From contig CAYQTA010000114.1 in NCBI GenBank assembly GCA_964420365.1, positions 62,001 to 126,000 of the forward strand: DNA of 64,000 nt, read 5' to 3'. Within the stretch, counting starts at the first letter, position 1. Each line of letters starts with the position of its first letter. This DNA is from JAMOQA01 sp964420365. Lineage in GTDB: Bacteria > Acidobacteriota > Polarisedimenticolia > J045. Under the pieces are notes generated by a model. The model did no database searches, was not told the DNA's origin, and was given only the letters and a program-made list of their open reading frames with translations. A program made the position numbers and the translations under genes. Of the stretch, positions 32,591 to 41,526 are shown one piece after another.

Positions 32591-34435
32591 GTGAATGCCC
32601 TTGCCACCCTGCGCCACGTGCGCGAGATGAGCCCCGCGGACATCCAGGCGTTCCTCGGCCGGGACCACGTGATCCGCCGGGCCGAGCGCTACGCCGAGGA
32701 GGGACGCGTCGACGCGCTCTGGGTCGACGAGCACGGCCTGCGGGCCCACGTGATCGGCGGCTCGGATACCCCGTACCATTGCGTCCTGAGGCTCTGGGAG
32801 GGAGAGCTGGAGGCCGAGTGCTCCTGCCCCTACAGCCGGGGCGTCTGCTGGCACGTCGGGGCGGTGCTGTTCGTCCTCCAGGATGACCCGGAGCTCGCGG
32901 GCCGGCTCGAGGAAAAGGCCCTGGCGCTCGCACGGGGAAAGGACCGTCCCGCGGGCGAGACCGACCCGCCACCCGTGGCGGAGGCCGGGGCCGGGGAGGA
33001 CGATGTTCCGGCGGCGGAGGCCGACCCCGGGGCCCGGGAGGGGCTCCGCGAGGAACTGCGCGCGATGCTCCTCGGGTGGCCCCGCGCGCTCGTTGCCGAC
33101 CTGCTCGCCGAGGCGGCGGTGGCGCATCGGCCCGTCGAGATGCTCGTGCGGGAACGCCGCCCGGGACCCTCCGCACTGGACCTGCGGATCCTCTCCCAGG
33201 CGGCCCGTGCCGCGCTCCGGCCCGGTACCCGGCCCACCCGCTGGGAGGTGCCGCGCATGGCCGCGGACCTCCGCGAGATCGTCCGGAGCACGACCCGGCT
33301 CGTCGGGGGCGCGGAGCCCGAGGCCGCCCTCGACCTGGTGCTGCAGATCGCGGGGCGCGCCTGGCATCGGCTCGAGGAGGTCGACGACCGGGACGGCGCC
33401 CTGCTCCGCCTGGTGCGCGACTCGCTCCACGAGTGGTGCCGCGGCTGGCAGGAGATCCCGGGCCGCGACCGGCCCGCGATCGCCCGGGAGATCTTCGCCT
33501 GGATCATCGATGACCCCGCGGGGGCCGTGACGGAGGGGCTCGTTCTCGCCGGGGCGGAGGCCCTGGGCAACGCCGGGCTCGAGGCCCTCGAGAAGCTCCT
33601 GCGTCCCGCGCTCGAGGAGCGCCTGGCCCACCGGGTACCCGCCGCCCCGGACGACGACGACATGCTGCCGGCGGATCCCGTCGTGTCCCGTCTGCGCGGC
33701 GCGCTCCGGGAAGTCGCCGAGGTGCGGGGGGACCTGGACGCTTTCCTGGCCGCCTGCGACCACGGGGGGCGGGACGGCGCCTCGATCGTCGCCGCGGTGC
33801 GGCGGCTGCGCCACGAGGGGCGGTTCGACGAGGCCCTCGCCTGGGCCGAGCAGGGACGGCGCCGCGCACGGGGCACGGCGCGGGCCGAGCTGGAGGACCT
33901 CCGGATCGCCCTGCTCCGCGCGACCGGGCGGCGCCGCGAGGCCGTCGAGGCGGCATGGGAGCTGTTCCTCGCGGAACCGGGCAGCGGCTCGTTCCGCCGG
34001 CTCCTCGAGACGGTTCCCGACGGGGAGCGCGCGGAGTGGCGGAGGCGGGCACTGGACGCGGCGGAAAGCACGGCCGACGCCACGGCGTTCGTCGAGGTGG
34101 CGCTGGCAGCGGGGGACCTGGAGCGGGTCGCCCATCGCCTGGACTCCACCCCGAACTTCGTCCTCGCCGCCTCCCCCCGGGCCCTCGAGCAGGCGGCCGG
34201 TGTCCTCGACCGGAGGCACGGCTGGGCGGCCGCGCGCCTGCGGCTCCACCTGGCGGGCCGGTTCCTCGCCGACGGGGATCCGCGCCATTACGGCCGGGTG
34301 CGGACCTGGCTCGAGGAGGCGAGGGCGGTCCTCCTTCGCGAGGACCGGCAGGGCGAATGGCGCGAGGCGATCGACCGCCTGCGCCGCGCACACCGCGTGG
34401 TCCGGGCCTGGTTCGAGGAGGACGGCGGCGCCTGA
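32591..34435 (+). CDS. SWIM zinc-finger protein
   Basis: 614 residues. An N-terminal SWIM domain shows the CxCx(n)CxH pattern in CSCPYSRGVCWHVGAVLF (about residues 76-93), preceded by the usual beta strands. SWIM domains bind zinc and mediate DNA or protein contacts. The remainder is a long helical region (HEAT/TPR-like, rich in A, R, E and L) without a recognised motif; no SNF2 helicase domain, the frequent SWIM partner, is present. Starts at GTG with GGAGG 8 nt upstream. Divergent transcription from the repeat-kinase gene suggests they may be functionally linked, for example as kinase and client. Confidence 0.75.
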   Translation: MNALATLRHVREMSPADIQAFLGRDHVIRRAERYAEEGRVDALWVDEHGLRAHVIGGSDTPYHCVLRLWEGELEAECSCPYSRGVCWHVGAVLFVLQDDPELAGRLEEKALALARGKDRPAGETDPPPVAEAGAGEDDVPAAEADPGAREGLREELRAMLLGWPRALVADLLAEAAVAHRPVEMLVRERRPGPSALDLRILSQAARAALRPGTRPTRWEVPRMAADLREIVRSTTRLVGGAEPEAALDLVLQIAGRAWHRLEEVDDRDGALLRLVRDSLHEWCRGWQEIPGRDRPAIAREIFAWIIDDPAGAVTEGLVLAGAEALGNAGLEALEKLLRPALEERLAHRVPAAPDDDDMLPADPVVSRLRGALREVAEVRGDLDAFLAACDHGGRDGASIVAAVRRLRHEGRFDEALAWAEQGRRRARGTARAELEDLRIALLRATGRRREAVEAAWELFLAEPGSGSFRRLLETVPDGERAEWRRRALDAAESTADATAFVEVALAAGDLERVAHRLDSTPNFVLAASPRALEQAAGVLDRRHGWAAARLRLHLAGRFLADGDPRHYGRVRTWLEEARAVLLREDRQGEWREAIDRLRRAHRVVRAWFEEDGGA

Positions 34436-34452
34436 AAAGGAGGCCGACCGGG

Positions 34453-34785
34453 TCAGGAACCGCCGGGGTTTTCCTCGAGCACCACCGCGGTGCCGTAGAC
34501 GAGCAGCTCGGCGGCACCCGACATGATCTGGCTCGTGACGAACCGGATGCCGACCACCGCGTCCGCGCCGAGGGCCTTCGCCTCGGCGAACATCCGGTCC
34601 AGGGCCTGTTCCCGCGACTCGGCCAGCATCTTGGTGTACTCGGGGATCTCGCCCCCGACCATGTTCCGGAAAAGCGCCATGATGTCCCGGGTGAGGGGCC
34701 GGGCCCGGACGGAGCTGCCCCGCACCAGGCCCAGGGTACGGGCGATTCTCCGGCCCGGGATCTCGTCGGTCGTCACCAGGATCAC
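34453..34785 (-). CDS. YbjQ family (DUF74) protein
   Basis: 110 residues. ILVTTDEIPGRRI at the start, MLAESREQALDRMFAEAKALGADAVVGIRF in the middle and a conserved AELLVYGTAVVL end identify the YbjQ/UPF0145 family, which forms small pentamer-like rings; a heavy-metal-binding role has been suggested for relatives but is not proven. The GTG at 34785 overlaps the anti-sigma stop by 4 bp, so it is the third gene of the sigma/anti-sigma operon. No transmembrane segment. Confidence 0.85.
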   Translation of the reverse strand: MILVTTDEIPGRRIARTLGLVRGSSVRARPLTRDIMALFRNMVGGEIPEYTKMLAESREQALDRMFAEAKALGADAVVGIRFVTSQIMSGAAELLVYGTAVVLEENPGGS

Positions 34786-35219
34786 CGCTCCACCTCCTCG
34801 TAGCGCTCGTGCCGGCGCGCCTCGAGCCGGTCCGCGAGCGCCGAGACGAACAGGGCGACCAGGCCACCGACCAGGGCCCCGAGACCGGCCCGGACCCAGG
34901 CCGGGACCTCCGGGTCGAAGAAGAGCGTCCCGAGCCCACCGCCGACCAGGACCAGCACGGCGGGCAGGAGAAGGGTCCAGCCCAGGCGGCGAGCCTGCCG
35001 CGCAACCACCGTCCTCGCCATCTCTCCCCATTCCTCCTCGCCTACCGCCGGAGGGGCCAGGTGGCGCGCCAGCTCCCGCCGCAGCCGGAGGAGTTCAGCT
35101 TCCTCGGCCCGGCAGGACGGACACGACGCCAGGTGCTCCCGCACCTCGGCCGCCTCCCCCGGCGGAAGCTCGCCGTCGACGAAGGCGGAGAGCCGGGCGC
35201 GCGTCCGGTCGCAGGTCAT
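34782..35219 (-). CDS. Zinc-finger anti-sigma factor
   Basis: 145 residues. The N-terminus contains the HxxxCxxC zinc-finger anti-sigma motif (HLASCPSC, about residues 29-36), then a linker and two membrane helices (about 79-100 and 110-130). It probably holds the co-encoded ECF sigma factor inactive at the membrane until a signal is perceived. ATG overlaps the sigma stop by 4 bp, and the stop overlaps the YbjQ start: a compact three-gene unit. Confidence 0.88.
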   Translation of the reverse strand: MTCDRTRARLSAFVDGELPPGEAAEVREHLASCPSCRAEEAELLRLRRELARHLAPPAVGEEEWGEMARTVVARQARRLGWTLLLPAVLVLVGGGLGTLFFDPEVPAWVRAGLGALVGGLVALFVSALADRLEARRHERYEEVER

Positions 35220-35851
35220 GGGATGCCTCCTTCTCCGGGCCGCGTCGCGAGGAACGGGCGCAGCCGTTCGCGAAGCCGCCGGCGCCCCCGGTGGATCAGG
35301 GAGGCGACGGTCCCGTGACCGAGCCCGAGGGTCTCCTCGATGCGCCGGTAGGGCCAGCCGAGCACGTCCCGGAGGACGATCGCCTCCCGCTCCTCGGGAC
35401 GCAGCTCGGCCAGGGCCGCGCGGAGGGCCGCGCCGAGCTCCCCGCGGAGGACCTCCCGCTCCGGGTTCCCCCGCGCCGCACGGGGATCGGGGAGCCCGGC
35501 CTCCCGGCGCTCGTCGAGGGAAGCATGGCGCCGGAACCGGAGCCGGCGGAGGCGGTCGAGGCAGACGTTGCGGACGATCCGCGCGAGCCACGCGCCGAGG
35601 GGACGGGACGGATCGTACCGGTTCGCATGGGCCACGGCCCGGGCGAGAGCCTCCTGGCAGGCGTCCAGGGCCTCGTCGCGGTCCGCGAGGTAGGTCCACG
35701 CGATCGCCAGGAGGGCCTCGCGGTGCCGGTCGAGCAGCTCCAGGACCGCCTCGCGGTCACCCTGGCGGGCGCGCCGCAGGAGCGCGTCCCCCGGTGGCGC
35801 GGCGGAACGGGCCGCCGGCAGGTCCCCGGTCATGGCGGTGGCGTCGTGCAT
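35216..35851 (-). CDS. ECF-family RNA polymerase sigma factor
   Basis: 211 residues with sigma region 2 (LLAIAWTYLADRDEALDACQEALARA, then GAWLARIVRNVCLDRLRR) and region 4 (LRPEEREAIVLRDVLGWPYRRIEETLGLGHGTVASLIHRGRRRL). Directs polymerase to a small regulon under control of the adjacent anti-sigma. ATG at 35851 is preferred over that at 35833 because GGAGG lies 12-8 nt upstream. An AAC-N16-CGT pattern upstream may be its own promoter. Confidence 0.92.
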   Translation of the reverse strand: MHDATAMTGDLPAARSAAPPGDALLRRARQGDREAVLELLDRHREALLAIAWTYLADRDEALDACQEALARAVAHANRYDPSRPLGAWLARIVRNVCLDRLRRLRFRRHASLDERREAGLPDPRAARGNPEREVLRGELGAALRAALAELRPEEREAIVLRDVLGWPYRRIEETLGLGHGTVASLIHRGRRRLRERLRPFLATRPGEGGIP

Positions 35852-35873
35852 CCCGGTCCCTCCGGCCCCACCT

Positions 35874-35895
35874 ACGCGCGAGGGGTTGTCCGGTT
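35874..35895 (-). promoter_or_regulatory. Candidate ECF autoregulated promoter
   Basis: On the minus strand AAC (35895-35893) and CGT (35876-35874) are separated by 16 nt, the spacing of ECF -35 AAC and -10 CGT motifs. Predicted start lies about 15 nt before the sigma-factor ATG. Short motifs in GC-rich DNA, so only suggestive. Confidence 0.35.
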
Positions 35896-35925
35896 GCGCC
35901 GGAGAAGGACGGTTCCGCGACCTGC

Positions 35926-37242
35926 TCATGGCTCCCCCGCGGGAACGGGACGCTCGAGGGCCGCCTCGGCGGCCCGGGCTGCCCGGGCCCCGGCAGCCTC
36001 GTCGACACCGAGGAGCAGGAGCGCCCCCCCGGCGAAGAAGAGGACCAGGGAGGCGACGCCGACGCGCTGGCTGCCGGTCCACCCGGTGAGCCTGCCGAGG
36101 AGGAACGGGCCGAGGAACGACGTGAGCTTCCCCGAGAGCGCGTAGAGGCCGAAGAACTCCGCCGAGAGCGTCGCCGGTACCAGTCGGCTCATCAGGCTGC
36201 GGGACGAGGCCTGGTTGGGCCCGACCAGGAGGCCGATCAGGATCCCGGCACCCCAGATGCCGGCCCGCCCGCGGGCGAGGACCGCCCAGCAGGTGGCCAC
36301 CGCGAGACCGGCGAGGGTCAGCAGGATCGTCGGCTTCGCCCCGAGCCGGTCGTCGACGTGACCGAGCAGGAAGGCCCCGGCCCCGGCCGCCACGTTGAGA
36401 ACGATACCGAACAGGATGATCTCGTTCAGCGAGAACCCGAACGTACCGGCCGCGTAGATTCCTCCGAAGGAAAAGATGGCGACCAGGCCGTCGTTGTAGA
36501 CGAGGCGCGCGACGAGGAAGCGCAGCACCTGGGGAAAGCGCCGGAGCCGCCGGAAGGCCGCGGCCGCCCGGGCGAACCCGGTCTCCGCCTCCGGGTCCGC
36601 GGGGGCCGGTTCCCGGAGCAGCAGGAGGGCGGGAAGGGAAAAAACGAGGAACCACGCGGCGACCAGCAGGTTGGTCGCGCGGACGTGGAGGTCCCCGTCC
36701 CGGGGGACCAGTCCCGCGTTGACCAGCCAGAGCCCCCCGACGAGGCAGAGCAGCCCCCCCGCGTAGCCCAGGCCCCAGGCCATGCCGCTGGCCCGCCCCA
36801 TCCGCTCCGGCGGGGCCACCGACGGCAGGAACGCGTTGTAGAACGCCCCGGCCAGCTCGTAGCACGTGTTCGCCGCGACGAACACGACGAGCGCCGGCAG
36901 CCAGCGGGGCGGCGCGATCGCGGCGAGGACCACCGTGAGCGCGATCGTCCCCAGCGTGAGGCCCCGGAACCAGGCGACCCGGCTCGCCCTGCGGTCGGCC
37001 CGCGCGCCCAGGAGCGGTCCCAGGAGGGCGACCAGGAGGGCCGAGACCGTGATCCCCCAGGACCAGAGGGCGGTCCCTGCCGCCTCGTCGGCCGCCATTC
37101 GCTTCGTGAACCAGGTGGCGTAGACGAAGGTGACGACCAGGGTCGTGAACGACGAGTTGCCGAAGTCGTAGAGAGCCCACGCGAGGACCCGCCGCGGATC
37201 CCCGTTCCGCAGGGACGTTCCCGCCGTCACTCCCGTCGCCAC
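35926..37242 (-). CDS. MFS transporter of the UMF1 (Atg22-like) family
   Basis: 438 residues with twelve hydrophobic helices. WALYDFGNSSFTTLVVTFVYATWF near the N-terminus is the hallmark of the UMF1 family of major facilitator permeases, related to yeast vacuolar Atg22 amino-acid effluxers; substrates in bacteria are not known. Starts with GTG 7 nt after the nadK stop, with a GAGG ribosome-binding site, so it is the last gene of the zapA-nadK string or read from within it. GAPPNQASSRS-like loop (VGPNQASSRSLMSRLVP) is conserved in the family. Confidence 0.88.
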   Translation of the reverse strand: MATGVTAGTSLRNGDPRRVLAWALYDFGNSSFTTLVVTFVYATWFTKRMAADEAAGTALWSWGITVSALLVALLGPLLGARADRRASRVAWFRGLTLGTIALTVVLAAIAPPRWLPALVVFVAANTCYELAGAFYNAFLPSVAPPERMGRASGMAWGLGYAGGLLCLVGGLWLVNAGLVPRDGDLHVRATNLLVAAWFLVFSLPALLLLREPAPADPEAETGFARAAAAFRRLRRFPQVLRFLVARLVYNDGLVAIFSFGGIYAAGTFGFSLNEIILFGIVLNVAAGAGAFLLGHVDDRLGAKPTILLTLAGLAVATCWAVLARGRAGIWGAGILIGLLVGPNQASSRSLMSRLVPATLSAEFFGLYALSGKLTSFLGPFLLGRLTGWTGSQRVGVASLVLFFAGGALLLLGVDEAAGARAARAAEAALERPVPAGEP

Positions 37243-37249
37243 CGGCGCC

Positions 37250-38125
37250 TCACGGATGCCCCCACCCGAGCTTGTCCCGCAGGACGGCGAAGAACGATCG
37301 GCCCGGAGGACGGACCAGGCGGACGACGTGGGCGGCCCGGGCGATCCGGACCTCGCTGCCCGGCTCGAGGGGAAAGCCGGTCTGGCCGTCCAGGGTGACC
37401 CGGACGTTGGTCGCCGCCTGGCCCTCCGCGAGCCGGATCGTGACCCGGCACCGGCCGGGCACGATGATCGGCCGCTGGGACAGGCTGTGCGGGCAGATCG
37501 GGGTGATGACGAGGGCCTCCACGCCGGGGACGACGACCGGCCCCCCCGCCGCGAGGTTGTAGGCCGTCGATCCGGTCGGGGTCGCGAGGATCAGGCCGTC
37601 GGCGCGGTAGTCCGCCACCCACTCGTCGTCGACGTAGAGCGTGAGGGAAAAGAGGCGCGCAAGGTCGCTCTTCGAGAAGGTGACATCGTTGAGGGCGAAA
37701 CCGTTGCCGGGGCCCGGCTCCCCGTCCAGAGTGACCGCGAGGACGGTCCGCTCGTCGATCGGCGCCCGGCCCCGGAGGGCCAGGTCGAGGACCTGGTCGA
37801 CCTCCTCGCACCGGGTCTCGGTCAGGAAGCCGAGGCTCCCCAGGTTGACGCCGAGGATCGGGACCTCCCGTTCGCCCACCGACCGGGCAGCGGAGAGAAG
37901 CGTGCCATCCCCGCCGACCGATACGACGAGGCCGGCGCTTCCCGCCGCCTCCTCCCGGCGCAGTCCGGCGGACTCCGCGAGCCCCAGGGCCTCGGCGGTG
38001 GTCGTGTCGGGCAGCATCCGGGCCCCGTGGCGTTCGAGGGCGCGCGCAATGCGCCGCAGGACCGCCGGGGCGTCCGGGTGCGGCTTCGAGAAGACCGCCA
38101 CCGCCTCGATCCGGTTCGCGCTCAT
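37250..38125 (-). CDS. nadK: NAD kinase
   Basis: 291 residues; phosphorylates NAD to NADP. Diagnostic GGDGTLL motif (about residue 69) and NDVTF plus ADGLILATPTGSTAYNLAAGGP nucleotide-binding/catalytic segment are intact, and the C-terminal DGQTGFPLEPG loop is present. ATG overlaps the tlyA stop by 4 bp. The tlyA-nadK pairing is common in bacteria. Confidence 0.96.
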   Translation of the reverse strand: MSANRIEAVAVFSKPHPDAPAVLRRIARALERHGARMLPDTTTAEALGLAESAGLRREEAAGSAGLVVSVGGDGTLLSAARSVGEREVPILGVNLGSLGFLTETRCEEVDQVLDLALRGRAPIDERTVLAVTLDGEPGPGNGFALNDVTFSKSDLARLFSLTLYVDDEWVADYRADGLILATPTGSTAYNLAAGGPVVVPGVEALVITPICPHSLSQRPIIVPGRCRVTIRLAEGQAATNVRVTLDGQTGFPLEPGSEVRIARAAHVVRLVRPPGRSFFAVLRDKLGWGHP

Positions 38126-38964
38126 CGGCCCCTCTCGTCGCCCGGATCCGTGGACGGATCCCGGCCCACCTCCTCCGCGATCGCCCGCTCGAGCCCGGGC
38201 GGGGCGAGGCCCGTTCCACGGGCGGCCAGGAGGAACACCTCCCGGTTCCCCCGGGGACCCGGGAGGGGGGAGGCGTGGACGGCAAGGATGCCCCATCCGG
38301 CCTCGGCGAGAAAGTGCGCCACGCGGCGAACCGCGGCCTCCCGGACCGCCGGATCGCGCACCACGCCCCGGCCCCGGGAGACGACCTTCCGGCCCGCCTC
38401 GAACTGGGGCTTGACCAGCACGAGGACCCGCCCGGCGGGCGCGACCAGTGGCAGGACGGCCGGCAGGACGAGAACCAGCGAGATGAAGCTCACGTCGGCG
38501 ACCACGAGATCGTAGGGGGGGGCGACGTCCTCCGGGCGCAGGTAGCGGGCGTTCACCCCCTCCACGCAGAGGACGCGCGGGTCCTCGCGCAGGCGCTGGT
38601 CGAGGAGCCCGCGCCCCACGTCCACCGCGGTCACGTGGGCCGCCCCCCGCCGCAGGAGGACATCCGTGAACCCGCCGGTCGAGGCTCCCACGTCCAGGCA
38701 CCGGAGACCGGTGACCCGGAGGTCGAGCCGGTCGAGCACGGGCGCCAGCTTCTCGCCGGCCCGGGACGCGAAGGGGCGCCGCCCCGGCAGCAGCTCGATC
38801 CGGGCATCCGCGGGGACGTCGCGGCCCGGCTTGTCGACCCGGCGCCCGTCGACCAGGACGCGACCGGCGAGGACGAGGGCGCGGGCCTTCTCCCGGGACG
38901 GGGCGAGCCCGGCGGCGACGACCGCCTGGTCCAGCCGGACCTTCCCGCCGCCGCGGTGGTTCAC
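38122..38964 (-). CDS. tlyA: TlyA family rRNA 2'-O-methyltransferase
   Basis: 280 residues: an S4 RNA-binding domain (KVRLDQAVVAAGLAPSREKARALVLAGRVLVDG, about 9-41) followed by an FtsJ-like methyltransferase with LDVGASTGGFTDVLL (SAM site, about 92-106), ADVSFIS and KPQFEAGR. Relatives 2'-O-methylate 16S and/or 23S rRNA cytidines. GTG start overlaps the ispA stop by 4 bp. Confidence 0.93.
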   Translation of the reverse strand: MNHRGGGKVRLDQAVVAAGLAPSREKARALVLAGRVLVDGRRVDKPGRDVPADARIELLPGRRPFASRAGEKLAPVLDRLDLRVTGLRCLDVGASTGGFTDVLLRRGAAHVTAVDVGRGLLDQRLREDPRVLCVEGVNARYLRPEDVAPPYDLVVADVSFISLVLVLPAVLPLVAPAGRVLVLVKPQFEAGRKVVSRGRGVVRDPAVREAAVRRVAHFLAEAGWGILAVHASPLPGPRGNREVFLLAARGTGLAPPGLERAIAEEVGRDPSTDPGDERGR

Positions 38965-39851
38965 GACGAGCGGGCCTCCACCCGGGCGACCAGCCGGAGA
39001 AGCGGTTCCGCCGGGGGACCCAGCGGGCCGAGCAGCTCCCGGGTCTCGGCGAACGCCTCGGCCGCCCGGCGCCGGGCCTCGGCGAGGCCCACGGCGGCGA
39101 CCCAGGTCGCCTTCTCCTGGGCGGCATCCTTGCCGGCCGTCTTTCCCAGCACTTCCGTCGAGGCGGTCGCGTCGAGGATGTCGTCCTGGACCTGGAAGGC
39201 GAGACCCGCGGAGCGGCCCGCCGCCTCGAGGCGCGCCGCCAGCTCGGCGGAAGCGCCGGCGGCCTCGGCGCCGAGGCGAAAGGACGCCGCGATCAGGGCC
39301 CCGGTCTTGAGGCGATCGATCCGGGCGACCAGCTCCTCGGTCGGGGGACGGCCCTCGGAGAGCAGGTCCAGGGCCTGGCCGCCGGCCATGCCGAGCGCTC
39401 CCGCCGCCTGCCCCAGCGTCCGCAGGGCGGTGACGATCCGCTCCGGCGGAAGGGGCGCCTCCGCCAGGGTCTCGAACGCGAGGGCCTGGAGGGCGTCCCC
39501 GGCGAGGATCGCCATCGCCTCCCCGTGGACGACGTGGACGGTCGGGCGGCCCCGGCGCAGCTCGTCGTCGTCCATCGCGGGCAGGTCGTCGTGAACGAGG
39601 CTGTACGCGTGGACCAGCTCGACCGCCGCCGCGAACGGAAGGGCGGCGTCGGGGTCACCGTTCGCTGCCCGCGCGGCGGCGAGAACGAAGAGGGGCCGCA
39701 GGCGCTTGCCGCCCCCGAGGACGGCGTAGCGCATCGCCTCTAGCAGCTCCGGGCTGCCGTCTCCCACCGGGGAGGCGAGGCGGGCCGCCAGGTAGCCGTC
39801 GACCCGCGCCCGCCACCCGTCGAGGAGGCCGTCGGGCATGGCGGCGCTCAC
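38961..39851 (-). CDS. ispA: Short-chain polyprenyl (farnesyl/geranylgeranyl) diphosphate synthase
   Basis: 296 residues. First aspartate-rich motif DDLPAMDDD (with SLVHDD before it), GGGKRLRP for isopentenyl diphosphate binding, and second motif FQVQDDILD are intact. It condenses IPP and DMAPP into C15-C20 prenyl diphosphates, downstream of the MEP pathway to which ispG of this window belongs. GTG at 39851 overlaps the xseB stop by 4 bp and has GGAGG 7 nt upstream; the ATG at 39839 has a badly spaced site. dxs, which often follows ispA in this cluster, is absent here. Confidence 0.93.
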   Translation of the reverse strand: MSAAMPDGLLDGWRARVDGYLAARLASPVGDGSPELLEAMRYAVLGGGKRLRPLFVLAAARAANGDPDAALPFAAAVELVHAYSLVHDDLPAMDDDELRRGRPTVHVVHGEAMAILAGDALQALAFETLAEAPLPPERIVTALRTLGQAAGALGMAGGQALDLLSEGRPPTEELVARIDRLKTGALIAASFRLGAEAAGASAELAARLEAAGRSAGLAFQVQDDILDATASTEVLGKTAGKDAAQEKATWVAAVGLAEARRRAAEAFAETRELLGPLGPPAEPLLRLVARVEARSS

Positions 39852-40108
39852 GATCCGTCCTCCGGGAGCTCGAGCGGAACGGTCTCGTCCCCGCCGTCCG
39901 CCGCCCGCACCAGCACCTCGATCCGCTGCTCCGCCTCCGTCAGCCGGGCCTCCAGGCGCCGCGCGAGGGCGATCCCTTCCTCGAAGAGGCGCAGGCTCTC
40001 CTCGAGGGGGCGGTCTCCCTCTTCGAGCTCCTGGACGATCTCCTCGAGCCGGGCGAGGTCCCGCTCGAAGCTCGGTCCGTTCTTCCCGGTGTCCGTCTTC
40101 CGCGTCAT
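39848..40108 (-). CDS. xseB: Exodeoxyribonuclease VII small subunit
   Basis: 86 residues, mostly helical: FERDLARLEEIVQELEEGD and PLEESLRLFEEGIALARRLEARL are the family core. Several copies bind one XseA to make the ExoVII nuclease. Overlaps xseA and ispA by 4 bp each. Confidence 0.93.
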   Translation of the reverse strand: MTRKTDTGKNGPSFERDLARLEEIVQELEEGDRPLEESLRLFEEGIALARRLEARLTEAEQRIEVLVRAADGGDETVPLELPEDGS

Positions 40109-41526
40109 CGGTCGTTCTCCCTGCCGGGAGGGGCTTCCTCGCCGGCGTGGATCTCCTCGACCCGCGCATCGACCGCGCCCCGCGCCAGCCGGACGTGGAT
40201 CGCGTCACCCGGTGCCAGGGCCGCCGCGTCGGTCACCAGCGGCCCGCCCGGTCCCCCGCGGGTCACGAGGGCGTACCCGCGGCCGAGGACCCGCAGCGGG
40301 GACATCCCCTCCAGCCGGGCGGCCAGCCTCCCGAGCCGGGCCCGGCGCGCCTCGAGGCCGGCCCGGGCCGCCGCCACCAGCGCCTCGCGAACCGCGCCGA
40401 CACGGGATCGCCGCTCGGCGACGCGGGACGCGAGGGCCCGGGGCGAGAGGCGGCCCGCGAGGCCGGCGAGACGCCGGCGGCGCTCCGCCAGGGTCGTCCG
40501 GACCCGGGCGTCGAGGCGGCGGTCCAGCTCCGCGAGGTGGGCGAGGAGGCGCTGCAGGCGCAACGGGAAGGCCCGGAGCCCGCGGGCGGCGGTGGCCTCG
40601 CGCACCCGGCCGCGGAGCGCCCCCAGGCGGTGGCGCATCGCCCGCACCAGGCGCGCCCGCAGCGAGCGGACCCGTTCGAGCAGTTCCTCCCGTTCCCGCA
40701 CGACCACCTCGGCGGCCGCCGACGGGGTAGGCGCGCGCACGTCCGCCGCCAGGTCCGCGAGGGTCGTGTCGATCTCGTGGCCGATCCCGGTGACGATCGG
40801 CGCCTCGCAGGCCGCGATCGCCCGGACCACCCGCTCGTCGTCGAAGGCGGCGAGGTCCTCCCGCGCCCCACCGCCCCGCACGAGCAGGATGACGTCCGGC
40901 CGCTGGCGGTCGAGGCGGGACAGCGACTCCGCGATCTCGACGGGCGCTTCCTTGCCCTGGACGGTGGCCGGTGCGAGCAGGACGCGCACCCCGGCGAAGC
41001 GGCGACGAAGCACCCGGAGCACGTCCCGGAGGGCCGCCCCGTCGGCGGACGTGACGACGCCGATCGTCCGCGGGAGAAGGGGCAGGGGACGCTTCCGGTC
41101 CTCGTCGAAGAGCCCCTCCGCCGCCAGGCGGCGCCGGAGCTGCTCGAGGGCGAGGGCGGCGGCTCCCGCCCCCAGCGGCTCCATCGCCTCGACGACGAGC
41201 TGGTAGCGGCCCTGGGGCTCGTAGACCCCCGGTACCGCCAGGACGACCACCTCGAGCCCGTCCCGGGGCTCGAACGGCACGCGCCGGTTGCGGCCCCGGA
41301 ACATGGCGCAGGAGACCGACGCGTCACCGTCGGTGAGCGAGAAGTACCAGTGTCCGCTCCGGTGGGCCAGGAACCGGACCAGCTCCCCCCGGACCCAGAC
41401 CGGGCCGATCGCGTCCCCGAGGACTGCATCCGCGGCCCGGTTCAGGTCGCGGACCGCGAGGGGCGCCAGGCGGCTGCCCGGGCGCGCCTGCGGCACCTCG
41501 CCGGGATCGGGCCCGCGCGGTCTCAT
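40105..41526 (-). CDS. xseA: Exodeoxyribonuclease VII large subunit
   Basis: 473 residues. N-terminal OB fold (about 20-120: VWVRGELVRFLAHRSGHWYFSL), catalytic domain with PRTIGVVTSADGAALRDVL, VILLVRGGGAREDLAAFDDE and PIVTGIGHEIDTT, then a long coiled coil and a C-terminal barrel (RVLGRGYALV). Degrades single-stranded DNA with XseB. ATG at 41526 overlaps the ymdB stop by 4 bp. Confidence 0.95.
   Translation of the reverse strand: MRPRGPDPGEVPQARPGSRLAPLAVRDLNRAADAVLGDAIGPVWVRGELVRFLAHRSGHWYFSLTDGDASVSCAMFRGRNRRVPFEPRDGLEVVVLAVPGVYEPQGRYQLVVEAMEPLGAGAAALALEQLRRRLAAEGLFDEDRKRPLPLLPRTIGVVTSADGAALRDVLRVLRRRFAGVRVLLAPATVQGKEAPVEIAESLSRLDRQRPDVILLVRGGGAREDLAAFDDERVVRAIAACEAPIVTGIGHEIDTTLADLAADVRAPTPSAAAEVVVREREELLERVRSLRARLVRAMRHRLGALRGRVREATAARGLRAFPLRLQRLLAHLAELDRRLDARVRTTLAERRRRLAGLAGRLSPRALASRVAERRSRVGAVREALVAAARAGLEARRARLGRLAARLEGMSPLRVLGRGYALVTRGGPGGPLVTDAAALAPGDAIHVRLARGAVDARVEEIHAGEEAPPGRENDR

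Noticed and set aside
38961..39851. Expected dxs gene in the xse-ispA-tlyA-nadK cluster
   Set aside because: ispA and tlyA overlap by 4 bp, so no dxs is present; its placement elsewhere is common and not remarkable by itself.
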